From an uncultured Paenibacillaceae bacterium (GTDB lineage Bacteria > Bacillota > Bacilli > Aneurinibacillales > Aneurinibacillaceae), in contig CAMLDI010000002.1 in assembly GCA_946478845.1 (NCBI GenBank), positions 124,001 to 188,000 of the forward strand: DNA of 64,000 nt. The letters are read 5' to 3'. The notes below the pieces were generated by a model that made no database searches, was not told the origin of the DNA, and saw nothing but the letters and a program-made list of their open reading frames with translations. The translations under genes and the position numbers were made by a program. This document shows positions 53,722 to 63,642 of this stretch, one piece after another (position 1 is the stretch's first letter; every line of letters begins with the position of its first letter).

Positions 53722-55221
53722 TTACTCCCCAGAAAAGCTACTTTCCTTCATAATGACATCGTGTGCACCCCCCTCAACAAGACTAGTTGCGGAAACTAAC
53801 GTAATTCTGGCATTACGCTGTAACTCTTCAATAGACTTTGCACCACAATTAGACATTGTGGATTTAATCTTAAGAATGGTCTTGTCTAAGTTTTCTCGCA
53901 GGCTTCCCGCATAAGGTACGTAGGAATCAACCCCTTCTTCGAAAACAAGTCCCTGCTTACCACCGGTATCATACCTTTGCCAGTTTCGTGCCCGATTAGA
54001 GCCTTCTCCCCAGAACTCTTTGACAAAGTTATTGCCCACCTTGAGTTTCTTGGTTGGGCTCTCATCAAATCTAGCGAAGTATCTTCCCATCATAACGAAA
54101 TCTGCACCCATGGCTAACGCAAGGGTAATGTGATAATCGTGGACAATCCCACCGTCAGAACAGATCGGTACGTAAATACCTGTTTCCTCAAAGTATTTTT
54201 CTCTTGCATCCGCAACTTCGATAATCGAGGTTGCTTGTCCTCTGCCTATTCCTTTTTGTTCTCTTGTAATACAAATCGAACCACCGCCGATTCCTACCTT
54301 AACAAAGTCTGCACCCGATTCCACAAGATATAAGAATCCTTCGCGATCAACGACATTTCCAGCTCCGATTTTTACGTCGAAGTTCGATTTTACATATTCT
54401 ATAGTTTCACGTTGCCATTCACTATATCCATCCGAAGCATCTATTACCAAAATGTCTACTCCTGCTTCAACTAAAGCTGGTACTCTTTCCTTATAGTCCC
54501 TTGTATTGATTCCAGCACCAACAATATATCTTTTATTAGCATCAAGAAGGGCTAGCGGATTTTCTTTATGAGTGTCGTAATCTTTTCGGAAAACAAGATA
54601 TTGTAGATTATGTTGTTCATCTACAATCGGCAAACAATTTAGTTTGTGCTTCCAAATCAAATCATTTGCTTCAGATAAGTTTATACCTGACTTACCGTAA
54701 ATGAGAGAAGAGAGTGGAGTCATGAATTCACTTATGTTCTTGTCCAGTGAATCCCGACTTATTCTGTAATCCCTACTTGTCACGATGCCAACGAGCTTTC
54801 CATTTGCTGTCCCGTCATTAGTGATTGCTACAGTCGAATGGCCAGTTTTTTCTTTTAAGTCCAACACATCTTTAAGAGTATGATGTGGTGTCAAATTTGA
54901 CCGACTAACAACAAAACCCGCTTTATATTCCTTTACCTTTCGTACCATTGACGCTTGATCAACTACAGATTGGGCACCATAAATAAAAGAAATACCGCCA
55001 GATCGAGCTAATGCAATCGCCATATTATGGTCAGAAACGGACTGCATAACAGCTGATGAAAACGGTATATTTAGTGAAATATTTGGTTGTTCGCCTTTTT
55101 TAAATTTGGTAATAGGTGTTTTTAAATCAATATTTGCCGGAGTACAGTCCTTCGTTGTCAAATTGGGAATCAATAAAAATTCGCTGAACGTCCGAGACGG
55201 TTCTAAATAATAAAATGCCAC
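53722..55221 (-). CDS. guaB: IMP dehydrogenase (atypical 499-aa form)
   Basis: Oxidises IMP to XMP for GMP synthesis. TIM barrel with two CBS domains (about 105-230) and the active-site loop [13 protein letters not shown] with Cys317. [10 protein letters not shown] and KIGAGNVVD are the expected IMP-site strands. GTG 55221 (N-terminus [17 protein letters not shown]) matches this longer clostridial-type class, whose members begin similarly; GGAGTTGGAG precedes it. Bacillales usually carry a shorter guaB, so this may be a second or transferred copy. Confidence 0.85.
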   Translation of the reverse strand: MAFYYLEPSRTFSEFLLIPNLTTKDCTPANIDLKTPITKFKKGEQPNISLNIPFSSAVMQSVSDHNMAIALARSGGISFIYGAQSVVDQASMVRKVKEYKAGFVVSRSNLTPHHTLKDVLDLKEKTGHSTVAITNDGTANGKLVGIVTSRDYRISRDSLDKNISEFMTPLSSLIYGKSGINLSEANDLIWKHKLNCLPIVDEQHNLQYLVFRKDYDTHKENPLALLDANKRYIVGAGINTRDYKERVPALVEAGVDILVIDASDGYSEWQRETIEYVKSNFDVKIGAGNVVDREGFLYLVESGADFVKVGIGGGSICITREQKGIGRGQATSIIEVADAREKYFEETGIYVPICSDGGIVHDYHITLALAMGADFVMMGRYFARFDESPTKKLKVGNNFVKEFWGEGSNRARNWQRYDTGGKQGLVFEEGVDSYVPYAGSLRENLDKTILKIKSTMSNCGAKSIEELQRNARITLVSATSLVEGGAHDVIMKESSFSGE

Positions 55222-55310
55222 TTTCTCCAACTCCATATCTTTTTTTTGTAAATTTTTAAAATCTTAACACCGGATTATATGAAAGTCAACAAAAATAAAA
55301 TGCTATACCC

Positions 55311-55366
55311 TTGATTTTTTTAGGTGATGGTATTATTATGTAAACAAATAGTCAAAGAAAGTCAAA
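55311..55366 (+). promoter_or_regulatory. clpE promoter with CtsR operator
   Basis: TTGATT (55311-55316), 17 bases, TATTAT (55334-55339). AGTCAAA-GAA-AGTCAAA (55350-55366) fits the CtsR heptad repeat, and a further GTCAAA follows. The site covers the start of transcription, so CtsR repression relieved by heat is expected. Confidence 0.85.
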
Positions 55367-55412
55367 GTCAAACTAAAGAATGACAAGACTTGAAAAAAAG
55401 GAGACGATATCG

Positions 55413-57503
55413 ATGTTATGTACAAATTGTAAACAGCAGGAGGCTATCGTTCACGTTCAGATTCAAAGGAATCAGCAAAAACAGGAGGAACATCTCTGCA
55501 ACACTTGTTATCAAGAATTAAAAAAAGAAATAACAACTCCTTTTGATCCAATGGATTCTCTCTTTCATTCCTTCTTTAAGGAGGGATTCGCAACACCCTA
55601 TACTCAGCCAATGGATTCCTTCTCAGACCCTACTGCAGGTGGAAGTTCATGTTCTTTAAACACACCTCCAGCCACAAAAGAAAAGAGCATTTTAAAAGAC
55701 TTTGGCCGTAATTTAACCCAAATTGCCAAAACGGGATTAATTGATCCAGTGATTGGACGGGAAAAAGAAATTGACCAGGTTATTGAAGTATTAAATCGCC
55801 GCAATAAAAATAATCCCGTGCTCATTGGTGAACCAGGGGTAGGGAAGACAGCCATTGCAGAAGGGTTGGCTTTACGCATTAGTGAAGGGAATGTACCTGC
55901 AAAATTAAAAAGTAAAGAAGTGATTTCTCTAGATGTAGCTTCTCTTGTTTCTGGCACATCTTATCGGGGCCAGTTTGAAGAACGGATGAAGCAGTTAATG
56001 CAAGAACTCCAGGGGCAAAAAAATGTGATTCTATTCATTGATGAAATTCATCAATTAGTAGGTGCAGGGAAAGCAGAAGGCTCCATGGATGCAGGAAATA
56101 TTTTAAAACCTGCTTTAGCTCGTGGAGAGTTGCAAGTTGTAGGAGCAACCACCCTGAAAGAATATCGGGAAATTGAAAAGGATGGCGCTTTAGAACGCCG
56201 TTTTCAACCTATTATGGTCAATGAACCAACGGTGGAAGATACCATTAAGATTCTTAAAGGGTTGCGCCCAAAATATGAAACATACCATCAGGTTCAATAT
56301 TCTGATGAAGCCATTGAAGCCTGTGTCCATCTGTCCCATCGTTATATCCAGGATCGCCACCTTCCTGACAAAGCCATCGATTTAATGGATGAAGCGGGTT
56401 CCAGGGTCAATTTAAATACCAGTGCAGAAGATGAGGAAAGTATGAACCAGCGTCTCCAAGAAATTGCCCGGGAGAAAAAAAGGGCAGCGGAAAAAGAAGA
56501 ATATGAAAAAGCTGCCCTTCTCCGCCAGGAAGAACTTCAACTGGAAGAAAAACTGGCAAAACAAGAAAAGAAAGAAAACCAAAATGAAGTTACTCTGGAA
56601 GAAATTCAACACATCGTGGAAAACAAAACAGGCATTCCCGTCCGCAAACTGCAAATGGCAGAACAACAAAAGTTGAAAAATCTTGCTGAGAATTTAGGGA
56701 AGAAAGTGATTGGCCAAACTGAAGCGGTGCAAAAAGTGGCAAAAGCCATTCGTCGCTCCCGTGCAGGGATGAGAGATGGAAAGCGCCCTATTGCCTCCTT
56801 TCTCTTCATGGGACCCACAGGGGTTGGGAAAACGGAATTAACCCGTTGCCTTGCCGAAGAGCTGTTCGGTGACCGTGAAGCCATGATTCGCCTGGATATG
56901 AGTGAGTATATGGAAAAACACACGGTATCTAAATTAATTGGGGCACCTCCAGGATATATTGGTTATGATGAAGCGGGACAATTAACGGAGCTGGTTCGCC
57001 GCCATCCTTACAGCATTATTTTATTAGACGAAATGGAAAAAGCCCACCCAGATGTACAGAACATGTTTCTTCAAGTTCTAGAAGATGGCCAATTAACCGA
57101 TAGCCAGGGCCGCAAAGTTAGCTTTAAAGACACTGTGGTGATTATGACCAGTAATGCCCAGTTTGTAGAAGCCCATTTTAGACCAGAATTCTTAAATAGG
57201 CTGGATGGAATTGTTGCCTTCCAGGCTCTCGGAAAAGAACAACTTGTTGGGATTGTTGATTTGATGTTACAGGAAGTAAACATGAGATTAGCCCAAAACC
57301 AAATGGTGATGGAAATCAGTTCAGCAGCTAAAGAAAAATTAGCTGAGTTAGGTTATGATCCCAAGTATGGTGCACGGCCTTTGCGCAGGGTCATTCAAGA
57401 ACAAGTGGAAGATGCGATTGTCGATTTGATTCTTGATGAAGAAGCGAAGGAAGTCCTTGTAGATGTAGAGGATGACAAAATTGTTGTAAAGAAAAAAGCA
57501 TAA
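55413..57503 (+). CDS. clpE: ClpE, ATP-dependent Clp protease ATPase subunit
   Basis: 696-aa Hsp100 chaperone that feeds ClpP. The N-terminal zinc finger (Cys3, Cys6, Cys29, Cys32) separates ClpE from ClpC. AAA1 Walker A GEPGVGKT (139-146), a UVR segment (about 350-385), AAA2 Walker A GPTGVGKT (467-474), then the ClpB-D2-like C-terminus. Between the sensor-1 asparagine (TSNA) and PEFLNRLDG only six residues remain, shorter than I recall for other ClpE. AAAGGAG nine bases before ATG 55413 decides the start. Confidence 0.93.
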   Translation: MLCTNCKQQEAIVHVQIQRNQQKQEEHLCNTCYQELKKEITTPFDPMDSLFHSFFKEGFATPYTQPMDSFSDPTAGGSSCSLNTPPATKEKSILKDFGRNLTQIAKTGLIDPVIGREKEIDQVIEVLNRRNKNNPVLIGEPGVGKTAIAEGLALRISEGNVPAKLKSKEVISLDVASLVSGTSYRGQFEERMKQLMQELQGQKNVILFIDEIHQLVGAGKAEGSMDAGNILKPALARGELQVVGATTLKEYREIEKDGALERRFQPIMVNEPTVEDTIKILKGLRPKYETYHQVQYSDEAIEACVHLSHRYIQDRHLPDKAIDLMDEAGSRVNLNTSAEDEESMNQRLQEIAREKKRAAEKEEYEKAALLRQEELQLEEKLAKQEKKENQNEVTLEEIQHIVENKTGIPVRKLQMAEQQKLKNLAENLGKKVIGQTEAVQKVAKAIRRSRAGMRDGKRPIASFLFMGPTGVGKTELTRCLAEELFGDREAMIRLDMSEYMEKHTVSKLIGAPPGYIGYDEAGQLTELVRRHPYSIILLDEMEKAHPDVQNMFLQVLEDGQLTDSQGRKVSFKDTVVIMTSNAQFVEAHFRPEFLNRLDGIVAFQALGKEQLVGIVDLMLQEVNMRLAQNQMVMEISSAAKEKLAELGYDPKYGARPLRRVIQEQVEDAIVDLILDEEAKEVLVDVEDDKIVVKKKA

Positions 57504-57510
57504 ATAAAGT

Positions 57511-57545
57511 AAAATAGGAGCCGTTGATTCGGCTCCTATTTCTTA
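57511..57545. terminator. Bidirectional terminator
   Basis: AAATAGGAGCCG-ttgatt-CGGCTCCTATTT between clpE and the convergent deaminase gene; it overlaps the stop of the latter. Confidence 0.88.
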
Positions 57546-58876
57546 ATATCAGGCAATCGTTTTAATAATCGTTCCATGGATTTTTCTCCTTCAAGCAAAA
57601 CCGTTTGTTCGTCAATGGTTTGCATGCGGCGATTTTCCATGACGATTTTCCCATTAATAATGACTGTTTCCACATTTTCCGGGGTGGCTGAATAGACGAT
57701 TTGGGAAACGGGATCTACACCAAAGGAAGGGCTTGTATGGAAGGTATTTAAATTCAGAATGGATAAATCCCCTTTTTTTCCAGGTTCTAAACTGCCGATT
57801 TCCTTTTCTAATCCCAGGGATTTGGCACCACCCAGGGTCGCCATGTAAAACACATCCTTAGCAGGCATGGCTGTTGGGCCATGGATGGGTTTTTGGAGTA
57901 AAGCTGCGTAGCGCATTTCGTTAAACATATTTAAATTATTATTGCAGGGAGCTCCATCTGCGCCTAAACTTACAGTGATTCCTCGCTCAAGTAAATCTGG
58001 AGTTTGGGCAATACCCGAAGATAATTTTAAATTTGAGCCAGGACAGTGAGCCACTTTTACTCCTCGTTTGCGGATAATTTCTTTTTCTGTTTCATCTAAC
58101 CAGATGCAATGGGCCAGAATCAGATTTTCATTAGCGAGGCCAATATGGTCCAGATATACAATATTCCGCATTCCCCGTTCTGCTTCCACAAGAGCAATTT
58201 CACCCTGATTTTCAGATGCGTGTGTATGAACCATGGTCCCGTATTGTCTGGATAAATCACGTACCTCAATTAATAGTTCTTCCGTACAAGAGATAACAAA
58301 TCGGGGGCAAAAGGCATAACGAATCCGGCCATTCTCATGGTTATGCCATTTTTCCAATAAATCTACACTTTCTTGCAACGAATCTGCCGTGTTTTCTAAC
58401 AGTAATTGGGGCACAGATTCCCCCTGGTCCATCATTACTTTTCCTGATAAGGCACGTATACCGCTCTGGGCAAGGGCGAGGAAGGCTGAATTGGTATGAT
58501 GGACGGTTTCCATATCCATGATCGTTGTTGTTCCCCCACGAATCAGTTCACCAATTCCCAGGAGGGCAGAATAATAGATGGACTCTTCATCATGGGCTGC
58601 CTCTAAGGGCCAAATTCGGTGTTTTAACCAGTCCAATAATTCTAAATCATCGGCCTGGCCCCGAAAAAGGGTTTGGCAAAGATGGATATGGGTTTGCACA
58701 AATCCAGGTATCACGGTTTTTCCCTGGGCATCAATGACTATATCTGCTTTTCTATGGGAAAGGTCTTTTCCAATTTCCGTTATGGTCTCATCTGTTATCA
58801 ATAGATCTCCTCTGAAAATTTCGTTATGGGGATTCATGGTGATGATTTGGCCCTGGCGCACTAAAAGGGTTGTCAT
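57536..58876 (-). CDS. Adenosine-type deaminase of the amidohydrolase superfamily (MtaD/DadD-like)
   Basis: 446-aa metal-dependent deaminase. His63 and His65 (QTHIHLCQTLFRG), HTHASENQGE, LAHCIWL and LGADGAPCNNNLNM carry the metal and substrate residues of the group that deaminates 5'-deoxyadenosine, methylthioadenosine or S-adenosylhomocysteine. AGGAGG lies before ATG. A role in salvage of 5'-deoxyadenosine made by radical SAM enzymes would fit, but guanine-type substrates cannot be excluded from sequence. Confidence 0.82.
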   Translation of the reverse strand: MTTLLVRQGQIITMNPHNEIFRGDLLITDETITEIGKDLSHRKADIVIDAQGKTVIPGFVQTHIHLCQTLFRGQADDLELLDWLKHRIWPLEAAHDEESIYYSALLGIGELIRGGTTTIMDMETVHHTNSAFLALAQSGIRALSGKVMMDQGESVPQLLLENTADSLQESVDLLEKWHNHENGRIRYAFCPRFVISCTEELLIEVRDLSRQYGTMVHTHASENQGEIALVEAERGMRNIVYLDHIGLANENLILAHCIWLDETEKEIIRKRGVKVAHCPGSNLKLSSGIAQTPDLLERGITVSLGADGAPCNNNLNMFNEMRYAALLQKPIHGPTAMPAKDVFYMATLGGAKSLGLEKEIGSLEPGKKGDLSILNLNTFHTSPSFGVDPVSQIVYSATPENVETVIINGKIVMENRRMQTIDEQTVLLEGEKSMERLLKRLPDIKK

Positions 58877-58908
58877 CAGAATTCCCTCCTTTCGAAATTA
58901 CAGCCTCA

Positions 58909-59508
58909 TTAATCAGTTATATAGACATCCTTCACAACTTTTAAATAATCTAATCGGGGTTGATATCCTTCAGAAATAAGATACCCTAATTTTTTGATAT
59001 CACAATAAGGAATTGATTTTCGCTCCCCTTGTTTCGATTTTTCCCAAAAAGAAATGAGATCATGGCCATCTAACAGGTAGGTTTCTTGCAAGGAAGTAAA
59101 ACGTATCAGAGCAAAAGCAATTCCTTTTTGTTTTAAGACCAGTTTAATATGTTCAATTTGATGGGAATGAAAATTGTTTAAAGGAAAAGATGTTTTATTT
59201 TTTGTTTCTTTTGCTTCAAAGTCAATGTATTTTCCTGCATAGACGCCATTATAATCCGTTGTTGATGGCTGGCGAAAATAAGCTTCTTTAATGACTGCTG
59301 CTGAACGGGCTGGATAATCTACTTTCACAATTTGTATAGGGGTAGGCTTTTTATGAATGGAGGCAATTTCCCGGGCAACATAAAATGCATTGCTTTCATT
59401 CACATCTTCTTCCAGGGACATCCCCCTTTTTCCGGCGTTTGCTGTCTTATTGAAAATGGCTAAATAATCACGGGCATTCATGCGATTGGGAAAATGAGAG
59501 GAATTCAT
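58909..59508 (-). CDS. recU: Holliday junction resolvase RecU
   Basis: 199-aa resolvase of Firmicutes. [18 protein letters not shown], the metal site [20 protein letters not shown] (Asp and Glu-x-Lys) and [13 protein letters not shown] match the family. AAAGGGGG precedes ATG. In Bacillus recU is joined to the penicillin-binding protein gene ponA; here the neighbours are a deaminase and a hydrolase. Confidence 0.93.
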   Translation of the reverse strand: MNSSHFPNRMNARDYLAIFNKTANAGKRGMSLEEDVNESNAFYVAREIASIHKKPTPIQIVKVDYPARSAAVIKEAYFRQPSTTDYNGVYAGKYIDFEAKETKNKTSFPLNNFHSHQIEHIKLVLKQKGIAFALIRFTSLQETYLLDGHDLISFWEKSKQGERKSIPYCDIKKLGYLISEGYQPRLDYLKVVKDVYITD

Positions 59509-59609
59509 ACAAAATTCCCCCTTTCTAATTTTATTTGTACTATTCTTGTTACTGTTCCTTGTAAAATAAAGTATAACGTAAAACCTGTTGAGAAAGGAGG
59601 GATTTTCAG

Positions 59610-60710
59610 GTGGAGGAGCCTATGAATCAGGTTAAAAAAGAACGTTTTTTCCTGCCTTCTTTTAAAATGGAATGTGGCCAAGAAATTCCTGTAGAAATTG
59701 GCTATGAAACTTATGGAAAACTAAATCCTGCCAAAGACAATGTTGTTCTGGTTTGCCACTTTTTTAGTTCCACAAGCCATGCGGCAGGAAGATATACTCC
59801 TGAGGATCCTGAACCAGGATGGTGGGATAGTTTAATAGGCCCTGGGAAAGCAATCGATACCAATCGTTTTTTTGTGATTTCTTCTGATACTTTATGTAAT
59901 ATTCAACTGAAAAATCCCATGGTCTATACAACAGGACCTGCAACAATCAACCCTCTTACGGGCAAACCCTATGGGATGACATTTCCTCAGGTCACTTATG
60001 GGGATATGGCAGGAATTCAAAAAAAATTGATTGAATCCCTGGGCATAGAAAGATTATATGCAGTCATAGGCCCTTCTGCGGGAGGCATGCAGGCCTTAAA
60101 CTGGGCAATACAATTCCCCGATTTAGTAGAACGTTGTATCAGTGTCATCTGTGGGGCTCGCATTCCTGTTTTCACTTCCCTAGCTTATTTGAAAGCTGCC
60201 ATAGATGCCATCCAATTAGACCCTAATTGGAATGGGGGAGATTATTATGGAAAAGAGGAGCCTGTACAGGGTTTATCCATTGCCCTGCAATTGATGAATC
60301 TGGCTGCTTATCAGTATAGTTGGTATGAAGAAAATTTCCCTAGAAAACAAAAGGAACAAGGAACTCCTTCCTTTCAAATAAAGTTTGATGAAGCTGTATT
60401 GCAAAGGATGCAACCTTATGATGCGAATCATTATATCTATACCTCCTGGGCTGCAATGAGTCATAATATTGGACACAATTATGATTCTTTAGAGGAAGCC
60501 CTTTCCCAGATCCATGCCCGTCTTCTGATGATTTCCTGTAGCAGTGATTTATTATTTCCCCCTGAGTATAGCAAGGAAGCGGTGGACATTATGAAAAAAA
60601 GAGGGGGCAATGCTGATTATTTTGAATTTGAAAGCCCTTTTGGGCATATGGGTGGGGTTCTAGAGACCTTTCGTTTTGCCAAACAAATTTCTTCCTTTTT
60701 AAACGTATGA
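59610..60710 (+). CDS. MetX-like alpha/beta hydrolase
   Basis: 366 aa, homoserine O-acetyltransferase fold. The nucleophile elbow reads [12 protein letters not shown] (Ser156), where MetX enzymes usually have GGSMGGMQ; the acid is in SSDLLFPP and the histidine in FGHMGG. The segment [19 protein letters not shown] and the STGP-like [17 protein letters not shown] also deviate. I therefore call it MetX-like and not MetX; it may be a hydrolase or another acyltransferase. GTG 59610 has AAAGGAGG nine bases upstream. Confidence 0.8.
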   Translation: MEEPMNQVKKERFFLPSFKMECGQEIPVEIGYETYGKLNPAKDNVVLVCHFFSSTSHAAGRYTPEDPEPGWWDSLIGPGKAIDTNRFFVISSDTLCNIQLKNPMVYTTGPATINPLTGKPYGMTFPQVTYGDMAGIQKKLIESLGIERLYAVIGPSAGGMQALNWAIQFPDLVERCISVICGARIPVFTSLAYLKAAIDAIQLDPNWNGGDYYGKEEPVQGLSIALQLMNLAAYQYSWYEENFPRKQKEQGTPSFQIKFDEAVLQRMQPYDANHYIYTSWAAMSHNIGHNYDSLEEALSQIHARLLMISCSSDLLFPPEYSKEAVDIMKKRGGNADYFEFESPFGHMGGVLETFRFAKQISSFLNV

Positions 60711-60718
60711 GGAAAAAT

Positions 60719-60757
60719 GAAGTCTGCTTATCTCTAGAGGATAGGCAGACTTTTTAA
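60719..60757. terminator. Bidirectional terminator
   Basis: AAGTCTGCTTATC-tctaga-GGATAGGCAGACTT with a T run, between the MetX-like gene and cotJC. Confidence 0.87.
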
Positions 60758-60760
60758 GTG

Positions 60761-61330
60761 TTAGAAGATTTTTTTCCGGTCCCGCTCTTCTTTGAGTATT
60801 TCCACACATTCGCGAAAACGTTGGGAATGGACAATTTCCCGTTCTCTTAAGAAAGTAAGGCTATCAATTAAATCAGGGTCATCGGTCATATCAATTAACC
60901 ATTGATAGGTGGCACGGGCTTTTTCTTCTGCCGCAATATCTTCATATAAATCAGCAATAGGATCGCCTTTTGCCTGGATATATGTTGCGGAAAAAGGGAC
61001 TCCTCCGGCATTCTCATAAAAGAGGGCTTTATCATGATTGGCATAATGTGCACCTAATCCTGCCTTTTTTAAATCTTCAGGGGTTGCATCTTTTGTTAGT
61101 TTGTATACCATGGTTGCAATCATTTCCAAATGGGCTAGTTCTTCCGTCCCGATATCATTTAAGACGCCAATGATTTTATCAGGTACCGTATAGCGTTGGT
61201 TTAAATAACGCAATGCTGCCGCTAGTTCTCCATCAGGGCCACCGTATTGTTCCTGCAAAAATTTGGCCATTTTAACATCACATTTGCTAACCCTTACTGG
61301 ATATTGAAGTTTTTTTTCATAATACCACAT
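60761..61330 (-). CDS. cotJC: Spore coat protein CotJC (manganese catalase family)
   Basis: 189-aa ferritin-like four-helix protein: LNDIGTEELAHLEMIATMV and AAEEKARATYQWL carry the Glu/His ligands of a di-manganese site. AAAGGAGGGG precedes ATG. Third gene of the cotJABC operon, made under sigma-E in the mother cell of Bacillus. Direct evidence of sporulation ability. Confidence 0.95.
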   Translation of the reverse strand: MWYYEKKLQYPVRVSKCDVKMAKFLQEQYGGPDGELAAALRYLNQRYTVPDKIIGVLNDIGTEELAHLEMIATMVYKLTKDATPEDLKKAGLGAHYANHDKALFYENAGGVPFSATYIQAKGDPIADLYEDIAAEEKARATYQWLIDMTDDPDLIDSLTFLREREIVHSQRFRECVEILKEERDRKKIF

Positions 61331-61345
61331 GCAAATTCCCCTCCT

Positions 61346-61606
61346 TTATACTTGCCAGGGCCAGGGTGTATTGCTCCAGGACCAGGGAGTTGGGGAAAAA
61401 CTGGCTCCAAAATTACACATGGTCCCATACATGGATTCAAAATTTTTCTTTAACATTTGGCTCCGCTGGACCAGTTCATTAAATTGCATAATTGCCTGTT
61501 GATCCAGAGGATGGGTATTCAGATAAAGATTTAATTCTAAAAGGGCAAAATCAACCTCTTGGATTTCATGAAGAAGTTCATAATATTTGGCCGTAGATTC
61601 CTTCAT
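61346..61606 (-). CDS. cotJB: Spore coat protein CotJB
   Basis: 86-aa coat component: YYELLHEIQEVDFALLELNLYLNTHP is the family core; a Trp/Pro-rich tail (PTPWSWSNTPWPW) follows. AAGGAGG precedes ATG, which overlaps the stop of cotJA by four bases. Located between cotJA and cotJC as usual. Confidence 0.93.
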   Translation of the reverse strand: MKESTAKYYELLHEIQEVDFALLELNLYLNTHPLDQQAIMQFNELVQRSQMLKKNFESMYGTMCNFGASFSPTPWSWSNTPWPWQV

Positions 61607-61830
61607 GGGTTAGTTCCTCCTTTTCTAAAAGGATTTTCATAAGGAGCAAAAAGAGCAGGCCAAAGGGTACCATGTTTTAAGGCGGTTTGCAGGTTAGGGA
61701 ATTGGGGTAAATTATAAGGTTGGAATCCCATATATAACTGGGGAGGAGTTTCGTAAGTTTTGACTTTCATTGGGGGACAGGGATCAAAGGGACCAATGAA
61801 TGGTTTGTAGGTTTTGCGATAGGTATTCAT
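61603..61830 (-). CDS. cotJA: Spore coat protein CotJA
   Basis: 75-aa short coat protein, with YKPFIGPFDPCPPM and YNLPQFPNLQTALKHGTLWPALFAPYENP. AAGGAGG is 11 bases before ATG 61830; ATG 61839 lies too close to it but cannot be excluded. First gene of the operon. Confidence 0.9.
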   Translation of the reverse strand: MNTYRKTYKPFIGPFDPCPPMKVKTYETPPQLYMGFQPYNLPQFPNLQTALKHGTLWPALFAPYENPFRKGGTNP

Positions 61831-61900
61831 AAAATTCATAGCCTCCTTTCCATATAAAACCTTATATTACATTATGGAAAAAGGAAGTTGTTTCATAACA

Positions 61901-61934
61901 AAAAAGAAACTGACATTTAATCAGTTTCTTTTTG
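61901..61934 (-). terminator. Terminator of the DUF4127 gene
   Basis: AAAGAAACTGA and TCAGTTTCTTT form the stem, with T run on the minus strand; the stop codon lies within the hairpin. Confidence 0.75.
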
Positions 61935-63527
61935 TGCTTTAAGAATACATGAAATTTCATAGATCCTATTCCATGGCAAGTCCATTTGTGCTATATCCAA
62001 TTGGGCAGGGTAGCAAACTCTTTCTCCATCCTGGCTGTTAATGATGGATAAATGATCCAATAATTTATTGCCTTCATTACATAGTGTAGAGGTTAACGCC
62101 TGTTTTTCCCCAGGATTTAATGTATAAAAGGGTGAGTAAGTTTGGCTATATTCTTTTCTTTTAATTAAATTGTAATAATAATCTTCCAGATATCTAAGGA
62201 TCATCCATTGACTATGATTGGTGTTCCAGGTGGGCACATCTTTAATCATTTCCATATGGGCAATTAAAAGTCCTATGGTATTAGCCGATGTATTCCATCC
62301 GCAAAAACTTTCAATGTTTTGGTCCAGTTTATGATTAAAATAATCTTCCATCCAGGAAATATGGGTATAGGCAAAAGCCAGATTGGCAACTCCTTTCATT
62401 CCTGTTTTGTGAGAATTTGCCCATTCCTTGACAGATGCAATGGATTCCTCGCTGGAATGAATATAGAGATGTAAAGGTATTTCATTGGTATGATTGGCAG
62501 GTTGTACATAGTTCATTTTTTCTTGTACAACTACTGCTAAACTTCTTCCATCATAAGGGAAGATTCTGTTTTTATCTGAAGAACGAGAATAGGTCAAAGA
62601 ATAGTTTGATCCAGTTTTGGATAATTCATTTTTATAACGGGCAAGAATGAGTGAGCTCAGTTCATCTGCACCGGCCATCACGGTCACGTTATTAATTTGT
62701 TTTTTCTTTAAATAATCTTGGATTTTTCTTTCCGTGACTTTCGTCATGCCTTTGGAACTGGTATCATCCATGCCAATCAGCAGTTCATCTGCTATGCCTA
62801 TCTGTACCCAATCCATTAATTCTTTGGTTACCTTATAGTTTTCTTCAAAAAGGGTTATATACTCTGCAATATATGATGTGGGATTGGATTGTTCCATATT
62901 TTTTAATTTTATCCATAGCTTGTCTTTATTATTTAATTTCGTGGTACAAAACTCGTCATATATTTTTCCGAAAGTAATGATTTCTGCACGATGTTGAAAT
63001 GAATTAAGGGTATAGGATGGGATTTCTCTAGGAATAAGGTTAATCAGATAAATTTTTTTATCGGGATAGCGAGATAATATTTCTTTCAGTTTTTGTATTC
63101 GTTCCTGGTTTTTCAGGTAGGATTGCGGGTTTCTTGCTTCAATGATTCCTCCGTTTAACCATTGGGGAATTCCAATAATTACAGCATCAACAGATTGAAT
63201 ATTATCCATAAGGAACTTCTCAATGAGGGGATAATCACAGGGCTTCGTATAATAGTCAAGGCCTGTTTGGGGATAAATAACATGAAAATTGGCGATCCCC
63301 CCTAATAAAGAAACGTATGTTGTATTCACCGGTCGACTGTCCAGGGGAATTAAAAGTATTTTTTTACTTTGAAATTCATGGTTCTTCTTACTAGATAAGG
63401 AATTGTAACCTTGGCTTGCCCTAACCAGGTTTTCTGTAAAAGCAAGAGGTGCAATAGGAAAACCATTATCCAACAAACAATAAAATAGAAAAATGAGAAT
63501 GAGGACTGGTGCTATAACTTTGGAAAT
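61917..63527 (-). CDS. DUF4127-family exported protein with ATT start
   Basis: About 536 aa. KILLIPLDSRPVNTTYVSLLGG, YTKPCDYPLIEKFL and IGMDDTSSKGMTKVTER are the DUF4127 signatures. In frame upstream the codons from ATT 63527 give SKVIAPVLILIFLFYC, a clean signal peptide or anchor, and AAGGGGGGAG lies just before ATT; a stop precedes it in frame, and no ATG, GTG or TTG is available before TTG 63476, which lacks a ribosome site and would cut the signal away. I therefore propose ATT initiation. Function unknown. Confidence 0.8.
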   Translation of the reverse strand: MSKVIAPVLILIFLFYCLLDNGFPIAPLAFTENLVRASQGYNSLSSKKNHEFQSKKILLIPLDSRPVNTTYVSLLGGIANFHVIYPQTGLDYYTKPCDYPLIEKFLMDNIQSVDAVIIGIPQWLNGGIIEARNPQSYLKNQERIQKLKEILSRYPDKKIYLINLIPREIPSYTLNSFQHRAEIITFGKIYDEFCTTKLNNKDKLWIKLKNMEQSNPTSYIAEYITLFEENYKVTKELMDWVQIGIADELLIGMDDTSSKGMTKVTERKIQDYLKKKQINNVTVMAGADELSSLILARYKNELSKTGSNYSLTYSRSSDKNRIFPYDGRSLAVVVQEKMNYVQPANHTNEIPLHLYIHSSEESIASVKEWANSHKTGMKGVANLAFAYTHISWMEDYFNHKLDQNIESFCGWNTSANTIGLLIAHMEMIKDVPTWNTNHSQWMILRYLEDYYYNLIKRKEYSQTYSPFYTLNPGEKQALTSTLCNEGNKLLDHLSIINSQDGERVCYPAQLDIAQMDLPWNRIYEISCILKAQKETD

Positions 63528-63642
63528 GGGACTCCCCCCTTATTGCAGCCATATATTTTGCTTCTTTGTATATTATACTTTCTCTCCTGCCACCCTAGAA
63601 ATGATTAAACTTATCTATTAATGGAAATAGGAGGAATCCTTT

